Shown in pieces: positions 44,175 through 55,262 of a stretch of DNA of 64,000 bases. Each line of letters starts with the position of its first letter. Positions within the stretch are counted from its first letter, which is position 1. Both the position numbers and the translations under genes were made by a program. The notes below the pieces were generated by a model. The model did not search any database and was not told the DNA's origin. It saw nothing but the letters and a program-made list of their open reading frames with translations. The stretch comes from Eudorina sp. 2006-703-Eu-15 (taxonomy: Eukaryota > Chlorophyta > Chlorophyceae > Chlamydomonadales > Volvocaceae), in the NCBI GenBank assembly GCA_003117195.1, contig BDSI01000055.1, positions 62,001 to 126,000 of the forward strand, given 5' to 3'.

Positions 44175-47100
44175 TCACGCCACATACAGCCGCCGGTTCT
44201 GTAGTCTGCGTCGCAACCGCTGCCGCTGTAGGGACGTGACCAGGGGCGCTGTCGGGGGATCCGGGGGCTGCGCTTCGACTGCGCCACCTGGCGGCGGCGA
44301 CGCGGGGTGCATTACTCGCAGCGGCGGCGGCCGCGGGTTGGGTGGCGGCCGAGGCGGTCGCGGTGACGGCGGCGGCCGGGGTGGAAGGGGCGATGGCCGA
44401 GGAGACGGCGGGGACGGTGGTTTGGGCGGCGGCGAGGGGCACGGGGGTGGCGTAGGAGGCGAAGGGGGCGGCGGCGAGGGGGGCGAAGGAGGCGATGGGG
44501 ACGGAGGTTGGGGCGGCAGCAGCGGCGAGGGAGACGGCGGCAGCGGCGATGGTGGTGGCGGCGGCGAGGGGGATGGTGGCGGCGACGGGGATGGTGGCGA
44601 CGGCGATGGTGGCGGCGGTGGTAGCGGCAATGGGGGCGGCGGCGGCGGCGGTGGCGGTGGGGGTGGGAATGCTGGCTCGGATGGGACGGGGGGCGGGGGG
44701 CGCGGCGGTGGCCGGGGTGGTGGCGGCCGGGGGCGCGGCGGCGGCCGCGGACGCGGCGGTGATGGGCGCGGCATCGGTGGTCTGGGGCTCGGAGGCGAAG
44801 GGCTAGTCCGAGGCCTGGGCGGAGCACTGGGCTGCAGCGGCGGCGGGATATCCGGAGGGGGATTCGGTGTCGCCGGGTCCAGGGGTGGCGGATTGGCCGG
44901 CGGCGGGCTTGGCGGCGGCGACGGGCTTGGCGACGGCGGCGGGCGGGGCGGCGGCCGCGGACTTGGCGGCGGCGGCCGCGGCGGCGGGGGCGACCTAGGC
45001 GGCGACGGCGGCGGCGGCGGCATGGCCTGTGTCATCACCAGCGGCGAGGAAAACGTTTCCTCGGTACCCCCACCGGCACCGGGGGGCATCCTGCCCGCAC
45101 AGTCCGGGTCCTGCTCATCAGGCAGGAAATCGCAGTCGTCGTCCAGGCCGTCGCCGCAGCTCTGCTCCGTCGCCGCCGCGGCGCGGCACATCGTGACGAT
45201 CGCGCCCGTGCCCGGCACCCACGCGCTGAACCGCACCGTGAACCCGGTGGGCGCGTGCGTGTACGACGACCCACGGGTCACCTCACCCAGCAGCATCGTG
45301 AAGACGAACTGGCTGCCAGCGGTACCATTGTAGCTGTGGACGAGCAGGTACGGCACGCCGTTACTGACGGCATCGAAGGGCAGGTCGTACGGCGGCACGT
45401 TGATGCGCGCCGAGACGAAGAGGCGCTGGTTGGGCCCCGCGGCGCTGAGATTGGCCAGGAGGAAGGAGGCGGGGCCGGCCAGCTGGGGCGGGAGTGTGAT
45501 GGGGTAGCGGACGCCGATTGGCAGGTCCTTGTCGGAGATCTCGCGGAGCGGGCGCCCCCAGCCGAGCTGCGAGGGGGTAAGAGGGGCGGGCGCGGGCAGG
45601 CGGGGCAAAAGGGGGGGAGTGCAGGCCAGTTCGGAACGCGTGGATAGGACCTCGAGCGATCTGGGAGGACCCAGCGCGCTCCGTGGGGCAAACAAGGCGG
45701 CGCCCCGGCCCGGAGGTGGCAGCAGGCGGTGTTGCAGCAGGTGGGGTCCGCGGCTCAGAGACGGACGACCGCAGCCTGTCACCCGCCGCCCATGCCTGCC
45801 ACAGGTGCAAGCCCACACCACGCTGTCTCGAGCCCCGCTTCGCCCTGCCCTTGCCACAGCCCCAATGCCCACTCGCACCCCGCCCCCCAATACCTGCCAC
45901 AGCCCCAATGCCCACTCGGCCCCCCAATACCTGCCACAGCCCCAATGCCCACTCGCACCCCGCCCCCCAATACCTGCCACAGGTGTGCCGCATTCGGACA
46001 GCGGATCCCTTGCCCGCCGACGGCGCCCATGAAGCAGGTGTGGTCGCACTGGTCGCCCAGGGGGCAGCCGCCGGGGATGTTGGCGTGCGCCACCTTCAGG
46101 TTGTGACCCGCCTCGTGCATCAGGAACTCCATTCTGGAGAGCGCGTCGCCAGCGAGCCAGACCAAGCCGGTGCCGTACGTGTTGACGTTGCTGACGGGGT
46201 TGAACCACTTGTCCATGGTGGCCGAGCCGGCGAATCCTCGGCAGTCTGAGATCGTCGGGGTCCGTGGTTCCGGAGCACGGGCAGGACGGTGCATTGAGAC
46301 GGGCGGAATAGGATCAGTCGGGTAGGGGCAGCGGTGGTAGGGGCAGCGAGGACGGCTGAAATTGAGCGGCGTGCCATACGTGGCGGTGTTGGAGTCGAGT
46401 GGACCGTTATTGTCACGTCATGACTTAGGACGTAGGATCCTGCCCGGCCAACCCATACTGCGTGTTTCGACGTCAACCGGGTACATGGTCAGGTGGCTCC
46501 CGAGGCTGAGAGGCCGATGTCACCTGACTCACCGCTGTACGCCCCCGTGAAGCCCATCGGCAGGAGGATCACTTTGTGAACGTAGTCGGTCACCGTGATA
46601 CCCTGCTGGCGAGCCACCGAATCGGCGTAGTACTGCCACTTGTACAGGTTGTCGCGCCCGCAACCGATTGTGTCGAACGTGTTGCCGGTGGCGAATTCGA
46701 ACGGCGCGTTGGGGCTGCCGCTGCAGGGAAAGTAGACGTCGATGATCTTGAAGTGTCCGAGATCCACTTGGCCGTACGAACATGTACGGTAGTAGCTGCT
46801 CATGTTGCGCGCCATGGGGACCTTGGAGCGGTTGAAGAAGTCGTAGCCGTCGTACAAGGTCCGGTTGAGCAAGCCCGTGCCGTTGAACAGATCCGTGACG
46901 GTCTTCAGGGACGGAGGGAGGGGCGGAAGGGGGGAGAAAAATGCTCGGAGTGATATGATTACCGTTCATGAATCATGTTACATTGGACCCCAGCGGGTCA
47001 TCGGTGACAGGCGCAGCCGCCGCGCTACACGCTGCAAGAACGAAACCGCGCCACCTTGGCTCCACAAGTGCACCGAAGCATCTACCCCGCACCCACTCTA

Positions 47101-48065
47101 CCAGGTAACCATCCCATTCATGAGGACCAGCCATAGCCAAGGATAAAGCCTGCTCAGGGTGAGTGAGCCCCCGGGGCGCCCGTCGCGTATTAGCAAACCA
47201 CGACAACGAGCAAGACCGGCTCGTCTCCTGGAGGAGCAGGTCTCTTGCCGGCTTCTTATAGTGGGCATATGAATGAATGAATGAACGTTACAGTGGACCC
47301 CAATGGGCATATGCCAGAGCCCAAGCCATCGTAGCGACCCCGCATCAACCCCTTACGTAATCACCCGACACTATCAGCGGCGCGTTATGTCGCGCCTGCT
47401 TCAATACAACGACCGCACCTGTACGGACGCCGCCGATTTGTTGAACTGACCGCACATGGATGCGATATACACGAGGTACGACGGCCGCGTGGTGGTGTCG
47501 ATTGTGCCGCCGTACAAGCTCCTCCGCAATCCGCCGTTTGCTTCTGGATCCAGGCGGCTGGGAACGGCACACGCCTGGATTACGCCCTCTGTTATTCTTT
47601 GGTAAGGCAGTACGACACGAGTATTTGACGCCAACCCCGCTAGGTCCAGCCCATTGCAGAACGCCACGCCGTACAACACCCCGGAGTCCTCCAACAGGCG
47701 GTACGAAGTCAGGTCGCCCTCGCCGCCGAACGACGTGATCTGAATCATCAAGGTACCTGCACGGTTGCATTTCAATTCGGTTGACATGCAGCCTGTATGA
47801 TGAAGCGTGGGCGGCGAGGGGGCTGCAACTTCATGGCTAGGTGGATCTCTTTCTCTCCAAGTGCTCCCCTGGTAAGCGCCAGATGGGGATCTGCCTTCAC
47901 GCCTACTCTGCCGTCACGGCTACCCAGTATTTCATTTTACAAGCTCAAGTTACCTGTTGCGGCCCCCGGCGTGTCAATGTTGTAAATAACGTCCGCCGCG
48001 ACGCAATGAATCAGGGCGGCGGTGGCCACGACGACGGCTGCGCACTGAAGCAGCCGTCTCCTCAT
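44175..48065 (-). CDS. Gametolysin/VMP-type M11 metalloprotease with hydroxyproline-rich C-terminal domain, 5 exons
   Basis: Secreted zinc metalloprotease acting on the extracellular matrix/cell wall; relatives are Chlamydomonas gametolysin and Volvox VMPs. Minus-strand exons: 48065-47954, 47792-47419, 46902-46533, 46245-45974 and 45566-44175, in phase, giving about 839 residues. An N-terminal signal peptide (RRRLLQ then AAVVVATAALIHCVAA) is followed by a propeptide-like region (exon 2) and the catalytic domain. The zinc site is HEAGHNLKVAH (329-339), the M11 HExxHNxxxxH form, with DHTCFMG and HLWQLGW downstream as in gametolysins. Exon 5 ends the enzyme domain with the acidic GDGLDDDCDFLPDEQDPDC, similar to MopE-type calcium motifs. 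About 220 residues of SPPP/RPPP repeats follow, the pherophorin-style Hyp-rich module expected to be glycosylated and to anchor the enzyme in the matrix. The intron between exons 2 and 3 (516 bases) holds repeat copies. Confidence 0.92.
44300..45045 (-). repeat. Pro-rich coding repeat (SPPP/RPPP) of the protease tail
   Basis: Low-complexity CCN-rich coding DNA in exon 5. It is translated on the minus strand as Ser/Arg/Pro runs; the opposite strand is open as a Gly-rich frame, which is a shadow. Confidence 0.9.
45852..45973 (-). repeat. About 43-bp minisatellite that repeats the exon 4 splice donor
   Basis: Three units on the minus strand, each starting after CTGTGGCAG with GTATTGGGGGG. The exon-intron junction used in the model (GT at 45973-45972) is thus repeated at 45930-45929 and 45893-45892. 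Units are 43, 37 and about 41 bases long. Confidence 0.85.
46974..46997 (+). repeat. Dispersed TGGACCCC repeat relative in a protease intron
   Basis: Reads CATGTTACATTGGACCCCAG. A direct partner AACGTTACAGTGGACCCCAA is at 47284-47303 in the same intron, 311 bases away. The pair may mark the ends of a short inserted element. Confidence 0.5.
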
Positions 48066-50527
48066 TGCATCTGTCGGATCCACAGGATGCGGCTGATCCT
48101 GTCTGACCTGGAGGCGACCACCCTTTTTGACGCGCCTTGGTAATGTCGTGTCTCAAAATTGAAGGCGCATGAAATTGATTATTTCCGAGCGGAGGCACCT
48201 GTAGGACGTTGTGGGAGGAAAAACGAGGACGAGCAAGTCAACCAAAGAAAAGGTCGTTAGCTTGGACGGCGCAAGCGAATTGCAAGGAACCAGGGCAAGG
48301 ACCTTACATACTGGCTACGATTTCGTGATCATGATGCATTGCGTACCGCGGGACGTCCCAGTTGGTACTCCGCGTGATTACTTGAGGTTGTGCGGAGCAA
48401 CTTGAGCAAAACTGCTGGCAGCCTCTGCTCCTGAACTGAATACCGTTCGCAATTATAAATATAGAGTCCTTAGCAGGAGTTCATGAGTATTCAGAGACAA
48501 CTGTCCGAAACAAGTAAACCTCAGACGGATTTGTCAATACTCCTTGTCTAACTCGGCAAGGATTATTCTGTGAGTTGTCAATTGGAACTTGTTCCCGGTC
48601 GACTAGGCGTTTTCTCTATAACTCGGTTGTGGGCTACAGCCCAGCCGTACACTGCTCTAAATATTTGTCTTTGTCCCGTGCAAGGTGCAACTGGTGAATA
48701 AAGCTTGATTGGTGTAGCAAGCCTCGCCGTAGGACATTATAAAAGATCCCTAAACTCCATGACTCCCAATGCTGCCATGCTGTCTGACCGAGATGATTCT
48801 GAGTAAAACACCTTGAGCAATTCCGAGCCCTTCCTGTTATGGATAACAATATAAACATTATGCATGTATTATTATTCAACACTGTAGCTGCAGAAACACT
48901 CACTTTGAAACGGATAGAATGTAACCAGATGTACACGCGAGTTACAGTAGACTATGCAAACGCACCTTAGAACGATTCCCATACATAGACCGACTCTACG
49001 CACTCAGCCGTGGGTTTTATAAACCCCCTGGGTCCTTGGCGCCAAGGAAACTGGTCGATTGTTTTCTTGGAACTTGGAAAGTCACAAGGGCGGTACCGTA
49101 CGACGCTACCTCACAACGGTTATCTTCCCGATGCCAATGTGGCAGACGCGTCAGACCTCGTCAGTTATCCTTTACAGACAGCATATTGTCCCTTGCAAGC
49201 CCAAGGAATGCATTACGGTATGCGACGAGGAAGAGAAGCAGACACAAGTGTGATAATGCCGGATAATGTACGAACGAACTGGTGCAGGTCTCAGTTTCAA
49301 TTGCGTTTCACGCTAATACTTTACAACTTGGATAGTAATCTGGACATTTGTCTGCGAAAACAGGCATGCGCGATTGGATGAATGAATGAATGTCACAGCG
49401 ATTGGGTCGATCCGCGCCGCCTTCATCCGTGCCTCAAATTTACCGAAACACTCTAACCCCGGCCTGCCTCGAAGGTTTGATTAGATTCTACTGATTGGGT
49501 GACGGTCTTGGACATAGCATAAAATCGCCAGAGGATTGCAGAGGATCGCGGAATCACCGACGACCAGCCGTGCCGAAGCATCCCAACCAAGCAAAAAATG
49601 ATTCCATGAATCCCGACCAGCTGAGCAAATTATCTGCCTTCGCACGCCGCGCCAACTGCGCGGCACCGCTGGTCCGGACGCCCCATCAGCCCACGCCCTC
49701 CCCCCGCCGTCCCGTTTCCAGTTCCGTCGGCGGTCGCCGCCTTGCATCACGGCCACACCTTGCTTGACGAAACTGCGCCCGCGGGGCGTCCGAGGCCCCG
49801 CACGGGTCTCCAGACCGAACCGCAGCCAGCAAGGAGGTGCTGACGGTCGGGTGCGATCGGTGGCCGACCAACCGGGTGGAGCACGCGACCAGGTGGCGTC
49901 GCTGCAACAGAAGAACCGTGGTCGTGCTGGAAACGGGCCTCGCAGCAGCGCGCGGATGACCTGGTTCGGGTTCAAAGAAGTGCGACGGGTTTGGCGGGAG
50001 CCCCTTGGAAATGCCACAGCCCGCGAACCGATGGATATGGCTGAAGGTTTGGGTGCGGGATAAGAAGGCGTGACTATGGCACAGGTACAAAATCGCTGCC
50101 TGGTGTGTGCCGTGGGCCCGTGGCCCTCTGACACCGGGGCAAGATTAAGAGATATCCAGTGGTGTCAGAGGGGCCCGCGGGGTAATGTGGCGATCCCGCG
50201 TCGCCAAGTTACCGTGGTCTTGTGGCCCGGAGGGGCACTGCGGACAGACCCCCGAGGGTGGCTCGCAAGTCCTCGACGCCGTCCAAGACTACCGGCCACT
50301 GCCGGAGACGGGAGCCGATCTTGGCCGTGGTGGTGGTGGTGGTGGTGGTTCGCTAAAATGGGCCCCCCGGGTGGCTAACCCCCGCCCCCCCGCCCCCCCC
50401 CTCGACGAGTCCGTGGCGGAGTTCGCCACATGGTGGCTTCGGTTTCGGTTTTGCAGTGCGTGGTTAGCAAGGAGGCTGCGGCTGTCACCGATGACCCTGG
50501 TGGGGTCCACCAGGGTCCACTCGGGCC
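48066..50527. other. Upstream region of the protease gene and long gene-free stretch
   Basis: About 48.1-49.4 kb is relatively AT-rich and without exons; the first few hundred bases should hold the protease promoter. From 49.5 to 50.5 kb both strands have open frames of up to about 217 codons but no domain or splice structure that I can support. Confidence 0.35.
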
Positions 50528-50772
50528 CAGGGTGGCTATCTTAAGATATCAATATATATTCGGCCGAAAACCTTGCGTTTTGATAGATACTTTCCCTCGG
50601 TGGGAAAATGGGGTTTTAGATACTCATGGCCTCTCGCACGGGAAAAAGCCCCCTTTGAGTAGATAAAATGCCGGCAAAAGCTCCCTCCGACAGATACTTT
50701 CAGCACGATTGGGCAAGGAGTATCTCCGGCCGTAGATACTCTGCAAAATAAGATAGCCACCCTGCTCGGGCC
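50520..50772. other. 8-bp target site duplication CTCGGGCC flanking the MITE
   Basis: CTCGGGCC is present at 50520-50527 and again at 50765-50772, immediately outside both ends of the inverted-repeat element. Confidence 0.9.
50528..50764. mobile_element. hAT-type MITE, 237 bp
   Basis: Non-autonomous DNA transposon. It has perfect 16-bp terminal inverted repeats CAGGGTGGCTATCTTA (50528-50543 and 50749-50764) and a perfect 8-bp target duplication. Both the TIR start (CAGGG) and the 8-bp duplication are typical of the hAT superfamily. It has no coding capacity. The interior is AT-rich compared with its surroundings and contains several AGATACT/TAGATAC motifs in both orientations, possible subterminal transposase-binding repeats. 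Restoring one target copy recreates an uninterrupted GGTCCACTCGGGCCCACTCGG context. Confidence 0.88.
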
Positions 50773-50889
50773 CACTCGGGTCCACCAGGGTTACAAACAC
50801 GCGAGGTCCACCCGGGTCAAAAGGGGCCCTACCGTCGCACTATCGTCCCGTCCCCCTGCAGCCCCCAGCCCCCCACTGAGGCGGCTGGT

Positions 50890-51700
50890 GTTCGGCTAGT
50901 TATCCTTCCTTGGTTGGGGAGGGCCCCGGCACACCAGGCAGGTCTCGTGTACCTTCAGGATGGAGCGGGTGGACCCCATCGCTGACCACCCCGTCCTCAG
51001 TATGCCTAGCTCCGCATATGCGCAAAGCCGGCTCCAAACCTCCGCCACCGCCCCCCGGGCGGCCATCGCCTCTGGATCTTCCGTTTGCTGTAGGATCTCG
51101 GCTCTGGCTCTGGACCGGGCCGCCCCCATCGCTCTCTGGCCCCTTTCATGGCAGTCGTCGCCGCCAAAACGATACATCCCACACGCACGGGTGCACCCCA
51201 AGGGGAGGGGGTGGGCCAGCCAGATTTGCTGTTCATGAATGCCCATCCCTATTCTGGCCTCGACCTGCGTGACAACTGCTTAGGCAGCCCCGCAGCCCCA
51301 AAAGGGGTGTTGCCTCGGCGTTGGCCCTCGCAAATGCGCCGTGTTGTTGGCTAACGACTGACTGGAGGACACGTTGATGCAAACCCCGCCACCGCCGCCG
51401 CGTCCTCTTTCTATCACCCCAGCCCGCGTCCTGCAGCTCTCCACCCCTCAGCACCGCACGCGCCCGTGTCCCGGAGATTGCGGTACAGCAGTAGCAACTC
51501 CATGGGGACCTCGTCCATTCAGGCGGGCGCCAGGGTCGAGCAATTCGACGACGGGACGAGCGACACAGACCCCACGGGGGGGAAGAGGGGCGGGTACCGC
51601 CGCCGCGCACGATCTGTCTCAGCGTGGATGTGGCCCACCCGAACAGCCCCTGTCAACAGCCCCTGTGCGTGGTGTGTGGCCAGCATTGGGTATGGGCATG
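50890..51700 (-). mobile_element. Second decayed LINE ORF2 3' end
   Basis: Minus-strand fragments: QIWLAHPLP, AEVWSRLCAYAELGILRTGW and SILKVHETCLVCRG. The block A-E-V-W-S-R-L aligns with A-D-F-W-G-R-L of the 40.7-kb copy, including the following LG(I/L)xRxGW. Frameshifts are present and no RT domain is left. Confidence 0.55.
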
Positions 51701-52103
51701 CATGAGCTTTTCGGTGGTGCGCTCCGCCCCCACCCGAACGGGCCATATGCTGGCGTTGGCGTCACGGCGTGTGCTCATATCGGCATCACACTGCTGCGCT
51801 GCTCGCAGCGGGATCACCTGGCAGGGCCCGGTTCAGTGCCGCCGTAATGTGCATGCGTGTAGGGGGGGGAGGTCTTCTGGTGATCCGCGGTTCGGATCCC
51901 GGGCCCCTCCCCGCCAAGTGATTCGGCGGGTCTGGTGCAGTTTCCAGGCGAGGCTATCATGGCGCGCAAACAACCAGGCGTGTTGGCCGGTACGGCTGCT
52001 GCATCGGGTGGTGGCGGATAGGTGCGCAGCCCTTGGTAGGGTTGATGATATGGGACGCCTGCGAAGCTATCTGGGCCCGGTGCATTGCCCGGTCGGGGAG
52101 TTA

Positions 52104-52560
52104 GGTAGCGGCCACAGATCAGGGCTCAGGGCGCGCCCTGAGAAAATACGTCTTTTTGGGGGTCAGGGCGCGCCTCGGCCAGGGCGCGCCCTGACCCCCG
52201 AAACCGGGATGCAGGCGGACGCGTCTGGTCTGTAACTACAGACTGTCCTAGTAGCGGTTTTTGTTTATTTTGATTATCTGGTGGCTGACCCTGCGACCTG
52301 CAGGCGTCCGGTCGGCCCGCCCCAAATCAGGGCTCAGGGCGCGCCTCAGCCAAGGCGCGCCCTGACCCCCAAAACTGGGACGCAGGGGGGCACGTCTTGT
52401 CCTATATTACAGGCTGTCCTGGTAACGGTAATTCATCATCTGTTGGCTGAGCCTGGGACCTGCAGGGGTCGGTGCCGGCCCGCCCGGAATCAGGGGTCAG
52501 GGCGCGCCTCGGCCGAGGCGCGCGCGCCCTGACCCCCTGAACTGGGACACAGGGGGACGC
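52104..52560 (+). repeat. Left long inverted-repeat arm
   Basis: Contains three related sub-repeats beginning near 52118, 52325 and 52489, each starting with an ATCAGGG(C/G)TCAGGGCGCGCC-like block. It pairs with 57670-58108. Confidence 0.88.
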
Positions 52561-53125
52561 GTCCATACACGGAAATATGATGATAAGGATATGTAAGTGA
52601 GAACATAGGGTTGCAACTTTCATCTTAGCCGGTAGTCTTTGGATCCTGAAGTACGGAACAACGGCTTGAGGATGTATCATAATGTCAAAAATAGCTACAC
52701 CCTTGGTGATTGATCGCTGACCTTACATATCTTGTAAAATATCCTTCAGAGTAGGGACACCTTTAAGGGATAAGGAGGGAACCAACCATGCCCATAATCG
52801 GGCAAGTATTGAAATCGTAGTTTTGATCCTTTATGGCTGGTTTCTAATTTGCGATTGTTGTAGTGGTAGTTGCGGGATCTAGCGTGCTCGCTTCCCTTGA
52901 GAATGCATCCAGCGCTGGCCCCTCCAACGAACGTCGAACCGTCCAGCGGAGAAGCAAACCAAACTTGAGCATATAATGTGGGTGTCTTGGAAAAGAAGGA
53001 ACTGGAACGCCTGCAGGTATTAGACGGTTATGTTGAGATAACGCGTTCTATTTATGCGGAAGCAACATCCGCATACAGATTTAATCGTTGTTTGGGTTTG
53101 CAGAAGAAGGCGCGACAATAGTTAA

Positions 53126-53426
53126 CATTTCTCCCGAGATCATCCACGTTGTAGGCGAAGAAGTTCTCAGACCGCGTCGCTGAGCTCGGCAAGCTTCGGA
53201 AGCGCTTCTCATCAGCCTCCTCGCCCTCGCGTCGGAAAGCGCTCGGAACGCCAGCGCTTAGTTCGGACGCTTGGGTTGTACGAGAATGCCGTTAGGCGCT
53301 CCCTTAACCTGCTCATGAACAAGTGCTCACAGGGCACAGCGGCGCAGCGTTCTGAACTTGGCACACGGGCGGTGGAAGGTGCAGCGGCGACAACGGCACA
53401 GGTAGCAGCGGCCATTTTCACAGCAG
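53126..53426 (+). other. Open exon-like stretch of unknown product inside the 6-kb element
   Basis: One frame is open from 53126 and reads through RQRLVRTLGLYENAVRRSLN and LLMNKCSQGTAAQRSELG to a GTAAAC donor-like site at 53427. It looks more protein-like than its surroundings but has no recognised domain and no convincing start. The last 94 bases are duplicated downstream. Confidence 0.25.
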
Positions 53427-53691
53427 GTAAACGACTGGGGGAGGGGCGGCTTGCGGGTACCACGTACACTGTTTTTGATAGGGGACATGCAACATGCTAC
53501 GCGGCACATTAGGGTCTGGATAACGGAATGTCAGCTGGGCAACACTTGTTGGCATCACCCTGTTTACCGCCTTGTTCAGCCTTTGACGTGGATGCCGCGC
53601 ACTAGGCTTCACGCTGGGGCAATCGATGAATTGGCGCGGGGCGGGGCCTGTGGATGCCTTGCGGGTTCATAATCGGCGGTGATGAATCACG
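53326..53691 (+). repeat. Duplicated block, copy A
   Basis: About 366 bases, similar to 53829-54197 at an offset of 503-506. The block starts at a CACAG acceptor-like site. Its first 94 bases translate as GTAAQRSELGTRAVEGAAAT..., ending at GCAG/GTAAAC; the rest is intron-like. Confidence 0.8.
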
Positions 53692-53828
53692 AGGGGCTTC
53701 TTGATTTGCATTCAAGGGGATTGCCATGTGGCTGGGATTGATTTGTGGGCGGCGTGCTGGTTGGCTTGGTACGATTTCACTAGGGACGCAACGTGCTGCC
53801 CTTAACGACTGCCTTCCCTTTTTTGCCG

Positions 53829-54197
53829 TTCACAGGGCACAGCGGCGCAGCGTTCTGAACTTGACATATTGGCGGTGGAGGGGGCAGCGGCGGCAACGGC
53901 ACAGGTAGCAGCGGCCATTTTGACAGCAGGTAAACGACTGGGCGCGGGGCGGGCTTGTGGATACCAGGCACACTGCATTTGATCGGGAAAGTGCAACATG
54001 CTACGCGGCACGATAGGGATTTGATGACGGAATGGCAGCTGGGCAACGCTTGCTGGCGTCACCCTGTTTACCGCCTTGTTCAGCTTTTTGATGGGAGTTT
54101 TGCGCAGTAGGCTTCACGCTGGGGCGATTGACGGATGGCCATGGGACGGGGTTTGTGGGTGCCTTGAGGATTTAGATTTCGGCGGCTATGAATCACG
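53829..54197 (+). repeat. Duplicated block, copy B
   Basis: Diverged partner of copy A. The 94-base exon-like part has no indels and stays open (GTAAQRSELDILAVEGAAAA...). It is preceded by a good pyrimidine tract (CTTCCCTTTTTTGCCGTTCA) and CAG. Confidence 0.8.
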
Positions 54198-54330
54198 GCG
54201 GGCTAGCTGGCCTAGTCGTCCGGCTCGCAGCGGTTGCATCGGATATATGCGCGAGATGCAGTTAAGGGGTCCACTTGCTGGTGCTGCTGGATGGCCAGGA
54301 TTTGTGGGTTCAACTCCCGCAAGCACCATA
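54198..54330 (+). other. Possible tRNA-derived (SINE-like) segment
   Basis: Contains an A-box-like TAGCTGGCCTAGTCG near 54204 and a B-box GGTTCAACTCC at 54308. The latter sits in a good T-arm (GTGGG, loop TTCAACT, CCCGC) followed by AAGCACCA. The distance between boxes is too long and the 5' acceptor strand does not match, so it is not a functional tRNA. Confidence 0.3.
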
Positions 54331-54597
54331 TCAGCCAAGCTGCCAGCGGAACTGACTTGCTGCCAAAGCCGGCAGGGCCCATGCCGCGTGACTGGACTGA
54401 GTTGAGGGGAGGAGTCACGTGAGGCTTTTTGCGAGAAGTGACGGAACCGAACAGCTTCTTGATGCCCGCCTCTGTCGGATGCTGTGCACTGGGACTCGGT
54501 GGGCTACAATTTTGTTCTAAATTGGATCGAGCACGGCTAAAGTACATTACAAGATCGGGGGTCATGAAGGATTACGTATTCTTCTCATCATCTCATC

Positions 54598-55262
54598 ACG
54601 GCCCTAGGGTTAAACCCATCCGGAACAGCCTTGCAGCACCGTCAGATGGGCGCCCAAACGAATCTGGACGCGCCGTCGCACCAGGAGACTCCCATCAAGG
54701 GTGTCAGCCGTCAGGGGAAAGGGCAGCGTGAGATTCGGTGAACAGGGAGTCGCGCATGGCCCGAATCACGATCCTGGAAACGGCCCTAGGGTTAAACCCA
54801 TCCGGAACAGCCTTGCAGCACCGTCAGATGGGCGCCCAAACGAATCTGGACGCGCCGTCGCACCAGGAGACTCCCATCAAGGGTGTCAGCCGTCAGGGGA
54901 AAGGGCAGCGTGAGATTCGGTGAACAGGGAGTCGCGCATGGCCCGAATCACGATCCTGGAAACGGTACTAGGGTTAAACCCATCCGGAACAGCCTTGCAG
55001 CACCGTCCAGATGGGCGCCCAAACGAATCTGGACGCGCCGTCGCACCAGGAGACTCCCATCAAGGGTGTCAGCCGTCAGGGGAAAGGGCAGCGTGAGATT
55101 CGGTGGACAGGGAGTCGCGCATGGCCCGAATCACGATCCTGGAAACGGCCCTAGGGTTAAACCCATCCGGAACAGCCTTGCGGCACCGTCCAGATGGGCG
55201 CCCAAACGAATCTGGACGCGCCGTCGCACCAGGAGACTCCCATCAAGGGTGCCAGCCGTCGC
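54598..55262 (+). repeat. 182-bp tandem satellite, about 3.6 copies
   Basis: Units begin at GGCCCTAGGGTTAAACCCAT (54601, 54783, 54965, 55148). They are 182, 182 and 183 bases long; the last is cut after about 115 bases. Copies are nearly identical, pointing to recent expansion. No unit is a multiple of three bases, so open frames across it are incidental. Confidence 0.95.

Noticed and set aside
44134..45333. Gly-rich 399-codon plus-strand frame
   Set aside because: Antisense shadow of the Pro-rich protease tail.
49481..50134. 217-codon minus-strand frame
   Set aside because: Open on both strands, no motif, no splice structure; likely a chance frame in GC-rich DNA.
54198..54330. Functional tRNA gene
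   Set aside because: The T-arm and B-box are good, but the A-box is about 95 bases upstream, no anticodon arm fits, and the 5' acceptor strand does not pair with AAGCACC; kept only as a SINE-like segment.
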